Both the position numbers and the translations under genes were made by a program. Positions 25,922 to 34,448 of a stretch of DNA of 64,000 nucleotides are shown piece after piece. This DNA comes from Palsa-504 sp963844625. GTDB lineage: Bacteria; Actinomycetota; Actinomycetes; Streptosporangiales; Streptosporangiaceae. The notes under the pieces were generated by a model. That model worked only from the letters and a program-made list of their open reading frames with translations, ran no database searches and was not told where the DNA came from. The stretch spans positions 12,905-76,904 of the forward strand of contig CAWJPF010000017.1 of NCBI GenBank assembly GCA_963844625.1. The letters run 5' to 3'. The stretch's first letter is position 1. Each line of letters begins with the position of its first letter.

Positions 25922-26767
25922 TTGATTTTTGTGAAGGTCTTTATCTCGTTCGACATGGAGGGCGTGGCCGGGATCGTCGACTGGTCGCAGTGCCGCGCGC
26001 CGGGTCAGCCGTACGAGGAGGGGCGACTGCTGCTGCTCGGCGAGGTCAACGCCGCGATCGACGGGGCCCTGGCCGGCGGGGCCACCGAGATCGTGTGCAA
26101 CGACTCGCACGGGACCATGAACAATCTGGACCCGGCCGCGCTGCACGGGCGGGCGAGCTACGTGTCCGGGCGGCATAAGCCGATGTACATGATGCAGGGC
26201 CTGGACGCGACCGCGGACGTTGTGTTCATGGTGGGGTACCACGGGTCGATCTCGGGAATGAGTTCGGTGCTGTCGCACACCTACAATCCCGCGGTGATCT
26301 CGCACGTCGAGCTCAACGGGGTCCGGGTCGGCGAGAGCGGCATCAACGCCCTGGTCGCGCTGGCCTGCGGCGTACCGGTCGGGCTGATCAGCGGGGACCG
26401 GCAGACCGCCGCCGAGGCCGACCCGTTCCTGCCGGACGCCGAACGCGTCGTGGTCAAGGAGTCCTTCACCAGGTTCGGTGCGTCGAACCTGCACCCGGAG
26501 GTCGCCCGCACCATGATCACCGACGGGGCGCGGCGGACGGCGGCGCGGGCGGCGGCCTTGAAACCGCCGGCGATCACGCTTCCGGCCACCTTGGACGTCC
26601 ACGTGCAGACGGCGGATATGGCGGAGGTCGCCTCCTGGGTCCGGGGCGTCGAGCGCACCGGCACGCGGACGGTGAGCATCCGTGGCGATGATCCGCTGGC
26701 GATGTTTCGGTCGTTCGTGGCGCTGACCTACATCACGCGGGTGTCCGAGGGGCGGTTAGGTGGGTGA
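25922..26767 (+). CDS. M55 family D-aminopeptidase (DppA-like)
   Basis: 281 residues. FISFDMEGVAGIVDW holds the first Asp/Glu metal ligands of DppA, followed by EIVCNDSHGTMNNL (His ligand), VFMVGYHGSI (His) and SHTYNPAVISHVELNGVRVGESGINA. DppA-type enzymes form a decameric zinc peptidase that acts on D-Ala dipeptides and related substrates. Start is TTG 25922, because GGAGA is 6 bases away; the GTG at 25931 would give MKVFISFD but stands 15 bases from that site. It is divergent from the SRPBCC operon and overlaps the VOC gene end by 12 bp. Confidence 0.87.
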   Translation: MIFVKVFISFDMEGVAGIVDWSQCRAPGQPYEEGRLLLLGEVNAAIDGALAGGATEIVCNDSHGTMNNLDPAALHGRASYVSGRHKPMYMMQGLDATADVVFMVGYHGSISGMSSVLSHTYNPAVISHVELNGVRVGESGINALVALACGVPVGLISGDRQTAAEADPFLPDAERVVVKESFTRFGASNLHPEVARTMITDGARRTAARAAALKPPAITLPATLDVHVQTADMAEVASWVRGVERTGTRTVSIRGDDPLAMFRSFVALTYITRVSEGRLGG

Positions 26768-27259
26768 GCCTGCCGCAGCGCCGGTGGCCTGGTCCTGACC
26801 CCAGCGCGCGATCTCCGCCGCCAGGTCGAGCGGGAGGATCATGTCGCCGTCGGCCGTCTCGGCGGCCCAGTCCTGCGCGGGCACCCGCCACATGACCTCG
26901 AACTCGATGCCGTTCGGGTCCTTCGCGTACAGCGACTTGGACACACGGTGGTCGCTCTGCCCCACCAGCGCCCCGGCCTGATCCAGCTTGGCCCGCGCCT
27001 CGGCCAGGTCAGCCAGTGTGCCGACCTCCCAGGCCAGGTGGTAGAGACCGGGGTTCTGCGGGCGTTCGGGGGCATGGCCGGTCCCGATCTCGAACAGGCC
27101 GAGGTCGTGATCGTTGGCCGAGTCCGGGGCGCGCAGGAAGGCCGCGCGGCCGGGGATCGCCAGCCGGACCTCGAAGCCGAGCGTGCTGGTGTAGAAGTCC
27201 ACGGTGCGCTCGAGACCGTGCACGTACAGAACGGCGTGGTTGAGGCGACGAACGGCCAT
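26756..27259 (-). CDS. VOC superfamily protein (glyoxalase/extradiol dioxygenase-like)
   Basis: 167 residues from ATG 27259. A single pair of beta-alpha-beta-beta-beta modules is visible: LNHAVLYVHGLERTVDFYTSTLGFEV and GLYHLAWEVGTLADL, with the metal ligands His-8, His in YHLAWEV and Glu in GIEFEVMW. This is the layout of catechol 2,3-dioxygenase-like and fosfomycin-type VOC proteins. The substrate is unknown. It is monocistronic as far as spacing shows. Confidence 0.87.
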   Translation of the reverse strand: MAVRRLNHAVLYVHGLERTVDFYTSTLGFEVRLAIPGRAAFLRAPDSANDHDLGLFEIGTGHAPERPQNPGLYHLAWEVGTLADLAEARAKLDQAGALVGQSDHRVSKSLYAKDPNGIEFEVMWRVPAQDWAAETADGDMILPLDLAAEIARWGQDQATGAAAGSPT

Positions 27260-27338
27260 CGGCGGCTTCCTTACTCACGTAGGCGTACGGCGTAGCCTGC
27301 TTGACCCCAAGAGGCCGGGCTGCCCCGGCGGCCCGTGT

Positions 27339-27527
27339 TCAGCGGATCTGCCGCCGCCGGACCTCCTTCAGCCGCCGCCGCTGCGAGGGGTCGAGCATCA
27401 GGTAGGCACCGGCCGGTACGGCGATCGCGAGCACGATCAGCGCGAGCCCTATCTCCCAGGGAAGGACGAAAAGCAAGATAAAGCCGATGATGATCCCGGC
27501 GATGCCCCACTTCATGTGCGGTGTCAT
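27339..27527 (-). CDS. Small two-helix membrane protein
   Basis: 62 residues from ATG 27527; GGGAGT lies 5 bases upstream. Two hydrophobic helices (about 7-24 WGIAGIIIGFILLFVLPW and 27-46 GLALIVLAIAVPAGAYLML) are followed by a highly basic tail DPSQRRRLKEVRRRQIR facing the cytoplasm. No family known to me; small hydrophobic proteins of this form are common in actinomycetes. Confidence 0.6.
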   Translation of the reverse strand: MTPHMKWGIAGIIIGFILLFVLPWEIGLALIVLAIAVPAGAYLMLDPSQRRRLKEVRRRQIR

Positions 27528-27698
27528 GCTGACTCCCGTTCATCGATCCCGGACCGGAGACCCCCAGACCGGCCCAGCTTCCTTTAGCTTATAGTGCCTC
27601 AGCACCTGCGGTGGATCATGCCGAGAGCGAATCTCGGGGGCGGAGTACGCTGCGGCATAAGTGATCGTGACGTGTGATCGTGACACCCGGGAGGCGCT

Positions 27699-28277
27699 GT
27701 GGCGATCTGGATGCCGGTTGAGAATGAGGCCAACGAGCTGCTGACCCGCAGCCCGCTGGCCCTGCTGATCGCCATGCTGCTCGACCAGCAGGTGGCGCTC
27801 GAGCGCGCCTTCAGCGCGCCGCTGGACCTGGTGCGGCGGCTCGGGCACGAACCTACCGTGGCTGAGCTCGCAGAATTCGATCCGGACGCGCTCGCCCTTA
27901 TTTTCTCCGAACGGCCGGCCCTGCATCGCTACCCCAAGGCGATGGCGGCGCGCGTTCAGGACATGGCGCGGCTGATCATGGAGCAATACGACGGCGACGC
28001 CGCGCGGGTGTGGTCGACCGCGGAGACAGGGGCCGAGCTGCTGAAGCGGGTCGCGGCCCTGCCGGGGTTCGGGGCCCAGAAGGCGCAGATCTTCGTGGCC
28101 CTGCTCGGCAAGCAGCTCGGGGTGCGGCCGCCCGGGTGGCAGGAGGCGGCGGGCGTGTTCGGGGATGAGGGCACGCGCTTCTCGGTGGCGGACATCACTG
28201 ATGAGGAGTCGCTGGGACAGGTGCGCTCCTACAAGCAGGCGATGAAGGCGGCCGCCAAGGCCAAGGCGTCGTCTTAA
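27699..28277 (+). CDS. HhH-GPD family base-excision DNA repair protein
   Basis: 192 residues from GTG 27699 with GGGAGG 5 bases upstream. The endonuclease III/AlkA fold is suggested by LLTRSPLALLIAMLLDQQVALERAFSAP and the helix-hairpin-helix ALPGFGAQKAQIFVALLGK. The catalytic Asp expected after the HhH is probably in ITDEES or the nearby GDEGTRFSVADI segment. There is no 4Fe-4S cysteine cluster. It belongs to the short actinobacterial HhH-GPD group of unknown lesion specificity and stands alone. Confidence 0.85.
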   Translation: MAIWMPVENEANELLTRSPLALLIAMLLDQQVALERAFSAPLDLVRRLGHEPTVAELAEFDPDALALIFSERPALHRYPKAMAARVQDMARLIMEQYDGDAARVWSTAETGAELLKRVAALPGFGAQKAQIFVALLGKQLGVRPPGWQEAAGVFGDEGTRFSVADITDEESLGQVRSYKQAMKAAAKAKASS

Positions 28278-28298
28278 CTTGGCGATGGCGCCTGGTTC

Positions 28299-28327
28299 TT
28301 GACAATTCCTTGTTAGAAATGTGGAGT
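28299..28327 (+). promoter_or_regulatory. Candidate SigA-type promoter of the adenosine deaminase-like gene
   Basis: A perfect TTGACA (28299-28304) is followed after 17 bases by TGGAGT (28322-28327), a weak -10. Transcription would start near 28334, about 25 bases before the ATG. The consensus -35 is rare in this GC-rich window. Confidence 0.45.
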
Positions 28328-28358
28328 ATCGGCTTCTGGCGTTGCTAGCGTCGCCAGC

Positions 28359-29513
28359 ATGGAGTCGATTGACGTGTTCATCGATGAGCTACCGAAGGTA
28401 GAACTTCACGTTCACCTGGTCGGTTCGGCGTCGGTGGCTACCGTGCTCGAGCTGGCGCGCCGGCATCCGGACGGGCATGTTCCGCTCACTGGGCCTGAAC
28501 TCGCCTCGTTCTATGAGTTCAGGGACTTCCCGCACTTCGCGGCGGTTTACCACGCGGTCAGCGGCCTGCTCCGGGAGCCCGCCGACGTCGCGGAACTTGT
28601 GCTCGGGGCGGCGCGCGACCTGGCCGGGCAGAACGTCCGGTACGCCGAGCTGACCGTCACCCCGTACACGTTCACGGCCGCCGGCATGCCGGCGGCCGCA
28701 CTCACCGAGGCGCTGGACGTCGCGGCTCGGGCTGCGCGACATGAGTATGGCGTGGAGCTGGCCTACATCTTCGACATCGCCGGCGAGCTTGGCGCGGCGG
28801 CCGCGTACGCGACCCTGGAGCACGCGCTGTCCTGGCGGCCGGAAGCACTGACCGGGTTCGGGCTGGCCGGCATCGAGCAGGCGCGACCGGCCTGCCTGGA
28901 TGTGTTCCGCGAGGTGTTCGGCGCCGCGATCGCGGCCGGGCTGCATAGTGTCCCGCACGCGGGCGAGATGTCCGGCCCCGAGACGATCTGGGAGGCCCTG
29001 ACCGGCCTGCGAGCCGAACGGATCGGGCACGGCCTCAGCTGCCTGGCCGACCCGCGCCTGGTCGCCGAGTTGCGGGAGAGGCAGGTCCCGCTCGAGGTCT
29101 GCCCGACGTCCAATGTCTGCACCAGGCAGGTACCTGACCTGGCCTCGCACCCGCTGCCGCGGCTGCTCGCGGAGGGCCTGTTCGTGACGCTGAACAGCGA
29201 CGACCCGCCCATGTTCGGCACCACGCTGACACGTGAGTACCGGCGGGCGGCATCGGCGTTCGGGCTGAGTCACGGTCAGCTGGCGGAGCTGGCGAAGAAC
29301 GGGGTGCGGGCGTCGTTCCTGGACGCGGGCGCGAAGCAGGCCCTGATCGCGGAGATCAACTCCGTCGCGGCCGCGGCCGCGGCCCCGCCCGGGCCCGGCC
29401 CCGGCCCGCCCGGCCCCGGCCCGGGCCCGGGCCCGGGCCCGGGAAAAGATCATGGAAAATCGGGCTTCAGCGGAAACTTTGGTACCCGCCAGGGGCCCGG
29501 ATCATCCGCATAG
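28359..29513 (+). CDS. add: Adenosine deaminase family protein
   Basis: 384 residues. Metal and catalytic motifs are all present: ELHVHL (His-17, His-19), PHAGE (His-200 and general-base Glu), ERIGHG, CPTSN and LNSDDPPMFGT. It should hydrolyse adenosine or a related aminopurine/6-aminodeoxyfutalosine in the cytoplasm; the VGS after HVHL differs from the usual EGA/DGS. After about residue 340 the family fold ends and a Gly/Pro low-complexity tail begins (APPGPGPGPPGPG...), then 25 unrelated residues. An atypical stop-codon loss or slippage could have extended it. A candidate SigA promoter lies just upstream. Confidence 0.87.
   Translation: MESIDVFIDELPKVELHVHLVGSASVATVLELARRHPDGHVPLTGPELASFYEFRDFPHFAAVYHAVSGLLREPADVAELVLGAARDLAGQNVRYAELTVTPYTFTAAGMPAAALTEALDVAARAARHEYGVELAYIFDIAGELGAAAAYATLEHALSWRPEALTGFGLAGIEQARPACLDVFREVFGAAIAAGLHSVPHAGEMSGPETIWEALTGLRAERIGHGLSCLADPRLVAELRERQVPLEVCPTSNVCTRQVPDLASHPLPRLLAEGLFVTLNSDDPPMFGTTLTREYRRAASAFGLSHGQLAELAKNGVRASFLDAGAKQALIAEINSVAAAAAAPPGPGPGPPGPGPGPGPGPGKDHGKSGFSGNFGTRQGPGSSA
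29383..29443 (+). repeat. 60-bp CCCGGG-type low-complexity run
   Basis: Nearly pure C/G, made of repeated GGCCC/CCCGGG units with many self-complementary six-mers. It encodes the Pro-Gly tail of the deaminase. It can fold into strong hairpins and is a likely source of slippage or sequencing error. Confidence 0.85.
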
Positions 29514-29711
29514 GCCGGATTTTCCGCGTTAACCGGCGCGGGGGCGCGGGAGCGCTGGGACGTCAGCGGCGGCAGGAGCCTGACGGGACAGGACGGGCCG
29601 GTGACACCTACCCGGCCGGGCGGCACCGGCAGTACCCGGCCGGGCGGCACCGGCAGGCACCCGCACCCGAGCCGGATTTCAGCCGCCCGCCCCAGATCTA
29701 CAGGACATGCT

Positions 29712-30347
29712 CTAGATGGTCGTGGGGAGGTCGCCGGAGAGGAGCTGCTGGGGGACCTGCGCGAAGGTGTACTGGGGCGGAGCCGAGCCGGGGACGAGGG
29801 TGAACACCCAGATGACGTCGAAGCGGTCGCCGGGCCAGGCCGGGGGGATTGTCGTTCCCGCGACGGTCGGCAGCGACGAGGCCAGCGACGGGATGTGGTC
29901 GTGCTCCCAGCAGATGAGCACGACGCCGGAATTCTGGCTCACAACGCTCGCGGCGAGCTGGGGTTCATCGCCCTCGGCGTAGGCGGAGACTATCGCGAGG
30001 GCAAGCCGGCCGCTCAGACCCTGGATCGTCTGGTAGGTCCGGTGACCGGCCGTCTTGTCCGGGCTGCCGTAGGAGGGTGAGAGCAGGGCCGTCGGGGTCT
30101 GCAGTCCCGCCTGGAGCGGCCCGGTGGCGGGATCGAACAGGACGGCCAGCGCACCCGAGCGCTGCCAGCCCCTGGGCAGCAGGGAATGCGCGTCCTGGTT
30201 GCCCTGGAAGTCGATGCCGAAAGGCGGGCCGGGCATGGCCGGGGCCTGTTCCGGGCAGGCGGGCGCCGGATCAGCCGGCTTTTCACCGTGGCGGATGACG
30301 TAAATAATCCCTGGAGGTGCGGTTGCTGCTCCTGATGGCTGACTCAT
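29712..30347 (-). CDS. Histidine phosphatase-like protein
   Basis: 211 residues from ATG 30347, with AGAGGG 6 bases upstream. GIIYVIRHGEKPADPAP has the RHG-E motif of the histidine phosphatase superfamily. A late HD follows in VVLICWEHDHIPSLASSL, matching the second catalytic His and proton donor. The middle is atypical, and no signal peptide is present. It is near branch 1/2 enzymes only at these motifs, so the substrate is open. Some relatives are phosphoglycerate-mutase-like, others degenerate. Confidence 0.72.
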   Translation of the reverse strand: MSQPSGAATAPPGIIYVIRHGEKPADPAPACPEQAPAMPGPPFGIDFQGNQDAHSLLPRGWQRSGALAVLFDPATGPLQAGLQTPTALLSPSYGSPDKTAGHRTYQTIQGLSGRLALAIVSAYAEGDEPQLAASVVSQNSGVVLICWEHDHIPSLASSLPTVAGTTIPPAWPGDRFDVIWVFTLVPGSAPPQYTFAQVPQQLLSGDLPTTI

Positions 30348-30617
30348 TCGTGTCCCTCTGGTGAAGGCTGGGGCACCAGACCTGTCCCGGCTCAGGCCTA
30401 TTGTGCCGCTATCGGGCCGCCACACGAATACTCGCGGCCGCTGAATTCGCTTTCGCCGCGCAATATTTAATCGTCGCGGGCGCCGGAGCGCGACGTCATG
30501 ACGGCTTCATCCGGTTGTTATCGGTGCCGGGTAGGGTGACGCAAGCGGCGTTCGTGTGCCGTTACAAGCGGACTTGTGCGGGTACGGGCCACCCGTCACA
30601 GCAGGAAACGCGAGACT

Positions 30618-31589
30618 ATGACGAGCCGCCAGCCGGAAACTACGCCGCCGGATACCCGCGGGCGCCAGGCTCAAGACCTGCTGGTGCGGATGCTGCCGCT
30701 GGTGCTGCTGATCATCCTGGGGCTCGCCGGGCTGCGCGGGGCGGTGACCGAGCCCAGGTGGGACGGGCCGCTGCATCGTGACGGCCTGGTGATCGGGCTG
30801 GTGCTCGAGGTGGTGCTGGGCGTGCTGCTCGTGATCACGTTGAGGCGCCAGGCGGTGGCCCGGAACGCCGGCATAGTGGCGATGATGGCCAAGGGGCCGC
30901 CGGTCAGCGCGGTGGCGGCCAAGCTGCGTGCGGTGCTCACCTTCGTGCTCGGCGCGGGGATGGCCGCCGTGGCGGTGATCACGATCATCGGCCTGCACCT
31001 GCGCCTGTTCACGAAGAAGCCCCGGATCCAGTCGACCCCCGGCCGGACGAAGCCGGCCCCCACGATCACGCCCTCGCGCGGATTGGCGTCGAGCTCGACC
31101 TTCCACCTGCCGCTGGCTGCCCTGCTGTATGCCCTGCTCGTCGTGCTGCTCCTGGCCGCGATCGCGATCAGCATCTGGTACGCCAGGCGGCTGCGGCCGC
31201 CGATCAAGCCGCGGGCGGACGACTTCATCGCGGAGGACTCGGAGAACCTGCGGGACGCGGTCGAATCGGGGCGGTCGGCGCTGCGCGCCCTCGATGACGC
31301 GCGCGCCGCCATCATCGCGTGTTACGTGGCGATGGAGACTCACCTGGGCGAGCGCGGCGCGGCCCGGGCCGCCGCCGACACGCCCGACGAACTGCTGACG
31401 CGCGCCACGGAGACCGGCATCGTCCGCGGGACCGCCGCCGCGCGGCTGACCGCGCTGTTCTACGAGGCCCGGTTCTCCAGCCACCCGCTGGACCGCGGGC
31501 AGCGCGACGCGGCCGAGCAGGCGCTCGACGAACTGGCGGCCGCGCTCGCCGAAAGCGAAACCGAAACCGAAACCGGAGCGGGCGTATGA
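30618..31589 (+). CDS. DUF4129-type membrane protein
   Basis: 323 residues from ATG 30618. Three or four membrane segments (about 25-42, 58-77, 103-127, 160-190) are followed by a cytoplasmic domain with RSALRALDDARAAIIACYVAMETHLGERG, RTPDELLTRA-like text and EARFSSHPLDRGQRDAAEQALDEL, the DUF4129 pattern. The C-terminus is a run of Glu-Thr pairs. It opens a five-gene operon with MoxR and DUF58, the usual actinobacterial context. Such operons are presumed to assemble or activate an envelope complex. Confidence 0.85.
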   Translation: MTSRQPETTPPDTRGRQAQDLLVRMLPLVLLIILGLAGLRGAVTEPRWDGPLHRDGLVIGLVLEVVLGVLLVITLRRQAVARNAGIVAMMAKGPPVSAVAAKLRAVLTFVLGAGMAAVAVITIIGLHLRLFTKKPRIQSTPGRTKPAPTITPSRGLASSSTFHLPLAALLYALLVVLLLAAIAISIWYARRLRPPIKPRADDFIAEDSENLRDAVESGRSALRALDDARAAIIACYVAMETHLGERGAARAAADTPDELLTRATETGIVRGTAAARLTALFYEARFSSHPLDRGQRDAAEQALDELAAALAESETETETGAGV

Positions 31590-32152
31590 ACGGCGACGAC
31601 TGGCCCGCCGAGGACACGGGCGGCACGGTGAGCCCGTGGCGGGGATGCGCACCGGAACTTACCATCGCGGCGGTCCTGGTCGCCGTGACGGCCGTGGCCG
31701 GCTACGCCATGGCCGGGTGGGCGGGCCTTTCCGTGGTGGCCGTAGCCACCACGGCGATCGCCATGGTCGTGCTGCGTGCCCTGTTGCCGCAGCTGACGCC
31801 TGACCAGGCCAAGAAGGCCAGGAACAAACCCACCGCCCGGACGCTGAGCGGCTACTCCCATCGCCGGTTCGTCGTGCAGACCTCGATATCCAGCCAGGGC
31901 TTCTACCACGGCGAGCTGCGGCCGGTACTCGAGCACCTGCTGGCCGCCCGGCTCGCCGAACGCCACGACGTTCACCTCTACCAGGATCCGGAGGCGGCCC
32001 GCAGGCTGCTATGCCGCCACCCCCGCGACGCCGACCTGTGGACGTGGATCGACCCGGCCACCCGGCCGGCCTCCGTACGCGACGCCACCGACCAGCGGGG
32101 TATCCCCCGGCGCACCCTGGCGCGCCTCATCAACCGATTGGAGCAGCTTTGA
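31586..32152 (+). CDS. Membrane protein of the MoxR/DUF58 operon
   Basis: 188 residues from ATG 31586, overlapping the preceding stop as ATGA. Two adjacent hydrophobic helices (about 25-42 and 44-65) are followed by a soluble part ending in repeated basic/leucine helices (ARTLSGYSHRRFVVQ, RGIPRRTLARLINRLEQL). I do not recognise a named domain. Genes of this size and topology stand between DUF4129 and MoxR in many actinomycetes, so it belongs to the same complex. Confidence 0.78.
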   Translation: MNGDDWPAEDTGGTVSPWRGCAPELTIAAVLVAVTAVAGYAMAGWAGLSVVAVATTAIAMVVLRALLPQLTPDQAKKARNKPTARTLSGYSHRRFVVQTSISSQGFYHGELRPVLEHLLAARLAERHDVHLYQDPEAARRLLCRHPRDADLWTWIDPATRPASVRDATDQRGIPRRTLARLINRLEQL

Positions 32153-33156
32153 CCAGTTCGAGTGCCGAGGAGACCGCCCGGGCGTGCACGGCCATCCTGG
32201 ACGAGCTCGAGCGCGCGGTCGTCGGCCGCCGCCGGACCCTGGAGCTGGTGCTGATCGGCATCCTGGCCGGCGGCCACGTCCTGCTCGAGGACCTGCCCGG
32301 GCTCGGCAAGACCCTGATCGCTCGGTCGTTCGCCCGGGTGCTCGGGCTTGATTTCGCCCGCATCCAGTTCACCCCCGACCTGCTGCCCTCCGACGTGGTC
32401 GGCGCCCCGCTGTACGACCAGCGGTCGGCCGAGATGGTATTCCGGCCCGGCCCGGTGTTCACCCAGCTGCTACTGGCCGACGAGATCAACCGGACCCCGC
32501 CGAAGACCCAGGCGGCACTGCTGGAGGCGATGGGCGAGGGCCAGGTCAGCGTGGACGGGCAGACCCGCAGGCTGCCCGAGCCGTTCATCGTCCTGGCCAC
32601 GGACAACCCGATCGAGTACGAGGGCACCTACGAGCTGCCCGAGGCGCAGCTCGACCGGTTCCTGATGCGGCTGCGGCTGGGCTACCTGACCGCCGGCGAC
32701 GAGACGGCCATGCTCAGGCGCCGGGTGGAGCGGGCCAGCGAGAGCGTGGAGCTCAATCCCGTCACCAGCTCGGCCGGGGTACTCGCCATGCGGAGAACGC
32801 TCGAGCAGGTGGAGATCACCCCCGACCTGCTCGATTACATCGTGGCGATCGTCACCGCGACCAGGAAGGACCCGCAGGTCCAGGTGGGCGCCAGCCCGCG
32901 TGGCGGGCTCGCGCTGGTGCAGCTGGCCCGGGGCCAGGCGGTGCTGCGGCAGCGCAACTACGTGGTCCCGGACGACATCAAGCAAGTGGCGGTGCCCGCG
33001 CTGGCGCACCGGGTCACCCTGCGGCCCGAGCTGTGGGTGCGGCAGGTCTCCTCCGACGACGTCGTGGCCAAGCTGCTCTCGGCCGTGCCCACCCCGAAAA
33101 CCGATCCGGCCGCACGGGCGAGCGGCCGCGACCAGGCCCCGGCGGTCACCGGCTGA
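32149..33156 (+). CDS. MoxR family AAA+ ATPase
   Basis: 335 residues. The start is TTG 32149, overlapping the previous TGA, with GGAG 5 bases upstream; no ATG or GTG gives the family N-terminus. MoxR marks: LLEDLPGLGKT (Walker A, 51-55), FTPDLLPSDVVG, LLLADEINRTPPKTQAALLEAM (Walker B and pore), FIVLATDNPIEYEGTYELPEAQLDRF and the lid ASPRGGLALVQLARGQA. MoxR ATPases act as chaperones for the maturation or insertion of metal or membrane protein complexes, in partnership with the DUF58 protein encoded next. Expressed from the operon beginning at 30618. Confidence 0.93.
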   Translation: MTSSSAEETARACTAILDELERAVVGRRRTLELVLIGILAGGHVLLEDLPGLGKTLIARSFARVLGLDFARIQFTPDLLPSDVVGAPLYDQRSAEMVFRPGPVFTQLLLADEINRTPPKTQAALLEAMGEGQVSVDGQTRRLPEPFIVLATDNPIEYEGTYELPEAQLDRFLMRLRLGYLTAGDETAMLRRRVERASESVELNPVTSSAGVLAMRRTLEQVEITPDLLDYIVAIVTATRKDPQVQVGASPRGGLALVQLARGQAVLRQRNYVVPDDIKQVAVPALAHRVTLRPELWVRQVSSDDVVAKLLSAVPTPKTDPAARASGRDQAPAVTG

Positions 33157-34448
33157 TGCCTGATCCGATTATGCCGAACGATCCGTTGCTCCGCGTGGCC
33201 GCCAGCGACCTTGACCTGCGGTGGAGATCGTCGCGGCACGCCCGGCGACTGCTCACGCTCGGGCTGTTCGGCGTGTTCGTCGCCACGCTGGTGCGGCGCC
33301 CCGAGTTCGCCGGGGTCGCGGCCCCCGCGTTCCTGCTGCTCGCGGCCGGGCGCAGCCAGCGGCGGCCACCCCGCGTCAGCGTGCGTGTCCGGCCGAGTTC
33401 CCGGCGGGCCTTCGAGGGCGAGCTGGTGGCCATCGACGTGGCCGCTGAGGGTCAAGGTGACGGCTATGTACGGTGGACGTGGCATCCGGGACCGGAAATC
33501 GGTCCGGTCGGCGCCACGACCGCCGACGGGCCGCGGGCCCGCTTCACCTTCACCCCCGAGCGCTGGGGGAAGAGACAGGTCGGCACCCTGGACGTGGTGC
33601 TGCGGGACCGCTGGCGGCTGGCCGAGGGCCACGCGACCGTGACCCTGCCCTGGCTGGACTGCTACCCGGCCCCGGCGCAGCAGCGGACCAAGGTGGTACT
33701 CAGGCAGCTGCCGAACCGGCTCGGCGAGCATCAGGCCCGGATGTCGGGCGAGGGCATCGAGTTCTTCGGCGTGCGCGAGTACGTGCCGGGCGACCGGCAG
33801 CGCAGCATCAACTGGCCGGCCAGCACCCGGCGCGGGCGGCTCCAGGTGAACACCTTCGCCGCCGAGCGCTCGCAGGACGTGGTGCTGCTCGCCGACGCCA
33901 CCTCGGACGTCGGCCAGCCCGGGTCCTCTGCCGTCGATCTCGCGCTGCGCGGCGCGGCCGCCGCGGCGCGCGCCTACCTCGAGGCCAGGGACCGGGTGGG
34001 CGTGATCACCTACCAGTGGGGCGGGGCGAGCTGGCTGGTGCCCCGGCTCGGCCGGCGCCAGCTGTACCGGATCATCGACTCGATGCTGGCCAGTGACTCG
34101 GGTTACAGTCGCGGCGCGAGCTTCCGCAGGCTGCCACGGGCCGCGCTGCCGCCCGGCGCGCTGGTCGTGGTGTTCAGCCCGCTGCTCGACCAGCGGTTCG
34201 TCGAGGCGCTGCGGGACATGCGCGAGCGCGGCTTCACCATGCTGGTGGTGGACGTTCTCAACGCCCAGCCGCCGGCCAGGCGGCGCAGCGAGGACCGGAT
34301 GGCCAGGCAGATCTGGCGGATGGAGCAAGAGGCGATCAGGTTCTCGCTGAGCCAGCTCGGCATCCCCGTCGTGCACTGGGACGGCGTGCAATCCCTGGAC
34401 CTGCCGCTGGCCGGCCATACCCGCCGCCCGCTGGCGGCGCGGCGGTGA
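33156..34448 (+). CDS. DUF58 (VWA-like) protein
   Basis: 430 residues from ATG 33156, overlapping the MoxR stop by one base. Two N-terminal membrane helices (about 35-62), then a beta-sandwich region and the DUF58 signature EFFGVREYVPGDRQRSINWPASTRRGRLQVN (shortened here in sense; positions about 210-240). A VWA-like part with VVLLADATSDVG follows, where D-x-S of the metal-ion site is DAT. The MoxR-DUF58 pair is a recurrent module: the ATPase remodels and DUF58 holds the client at the membrane. Confidence 0.9.
   Translation: MPDPIMPNDPLLRVAASDLDLRWRSSRHARRLLTLGLFGVFVATLVRRPEFAGVAAPAFLLLAAGRSQRRPPRVSVRVRPSSRRAFEGELVAIDVAAEGQGDGYVRWTWHPGPEIGPVGATTADGPRARFTFTPERWGKRQVGTLDVVLRDRWRLAEGHATVTLPWLDCYPAPAQQRTKVVLRQLPNRLGEHQARMSGEGIEFFGVREYVPGDRQRSINWPASTRRGRLQVNTFAAERSQDVVLLADATSDVGQPGSSAVDLALRGAAAAARAYLEARDRVGVITYQWGGASWLVPRLGRRQLYRIIDSMLASDSGYSRGASFRRLPRAALPPGALVVVFSPLLDQRFVEALRDMRERGFTMLVVDVLNAQPPARRRSEDRMARQIWRMEQEAIRFSLSQLGIPVVHWDGVQSLDLPLAGHTRRPLAARR

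Noticed and set aside
27540..27986. 148-codon minus-strand frame near the HhH-GPD gene
   Set aside because: Antisense of the well-supported HhH-GPD gene and its leader; no motif.
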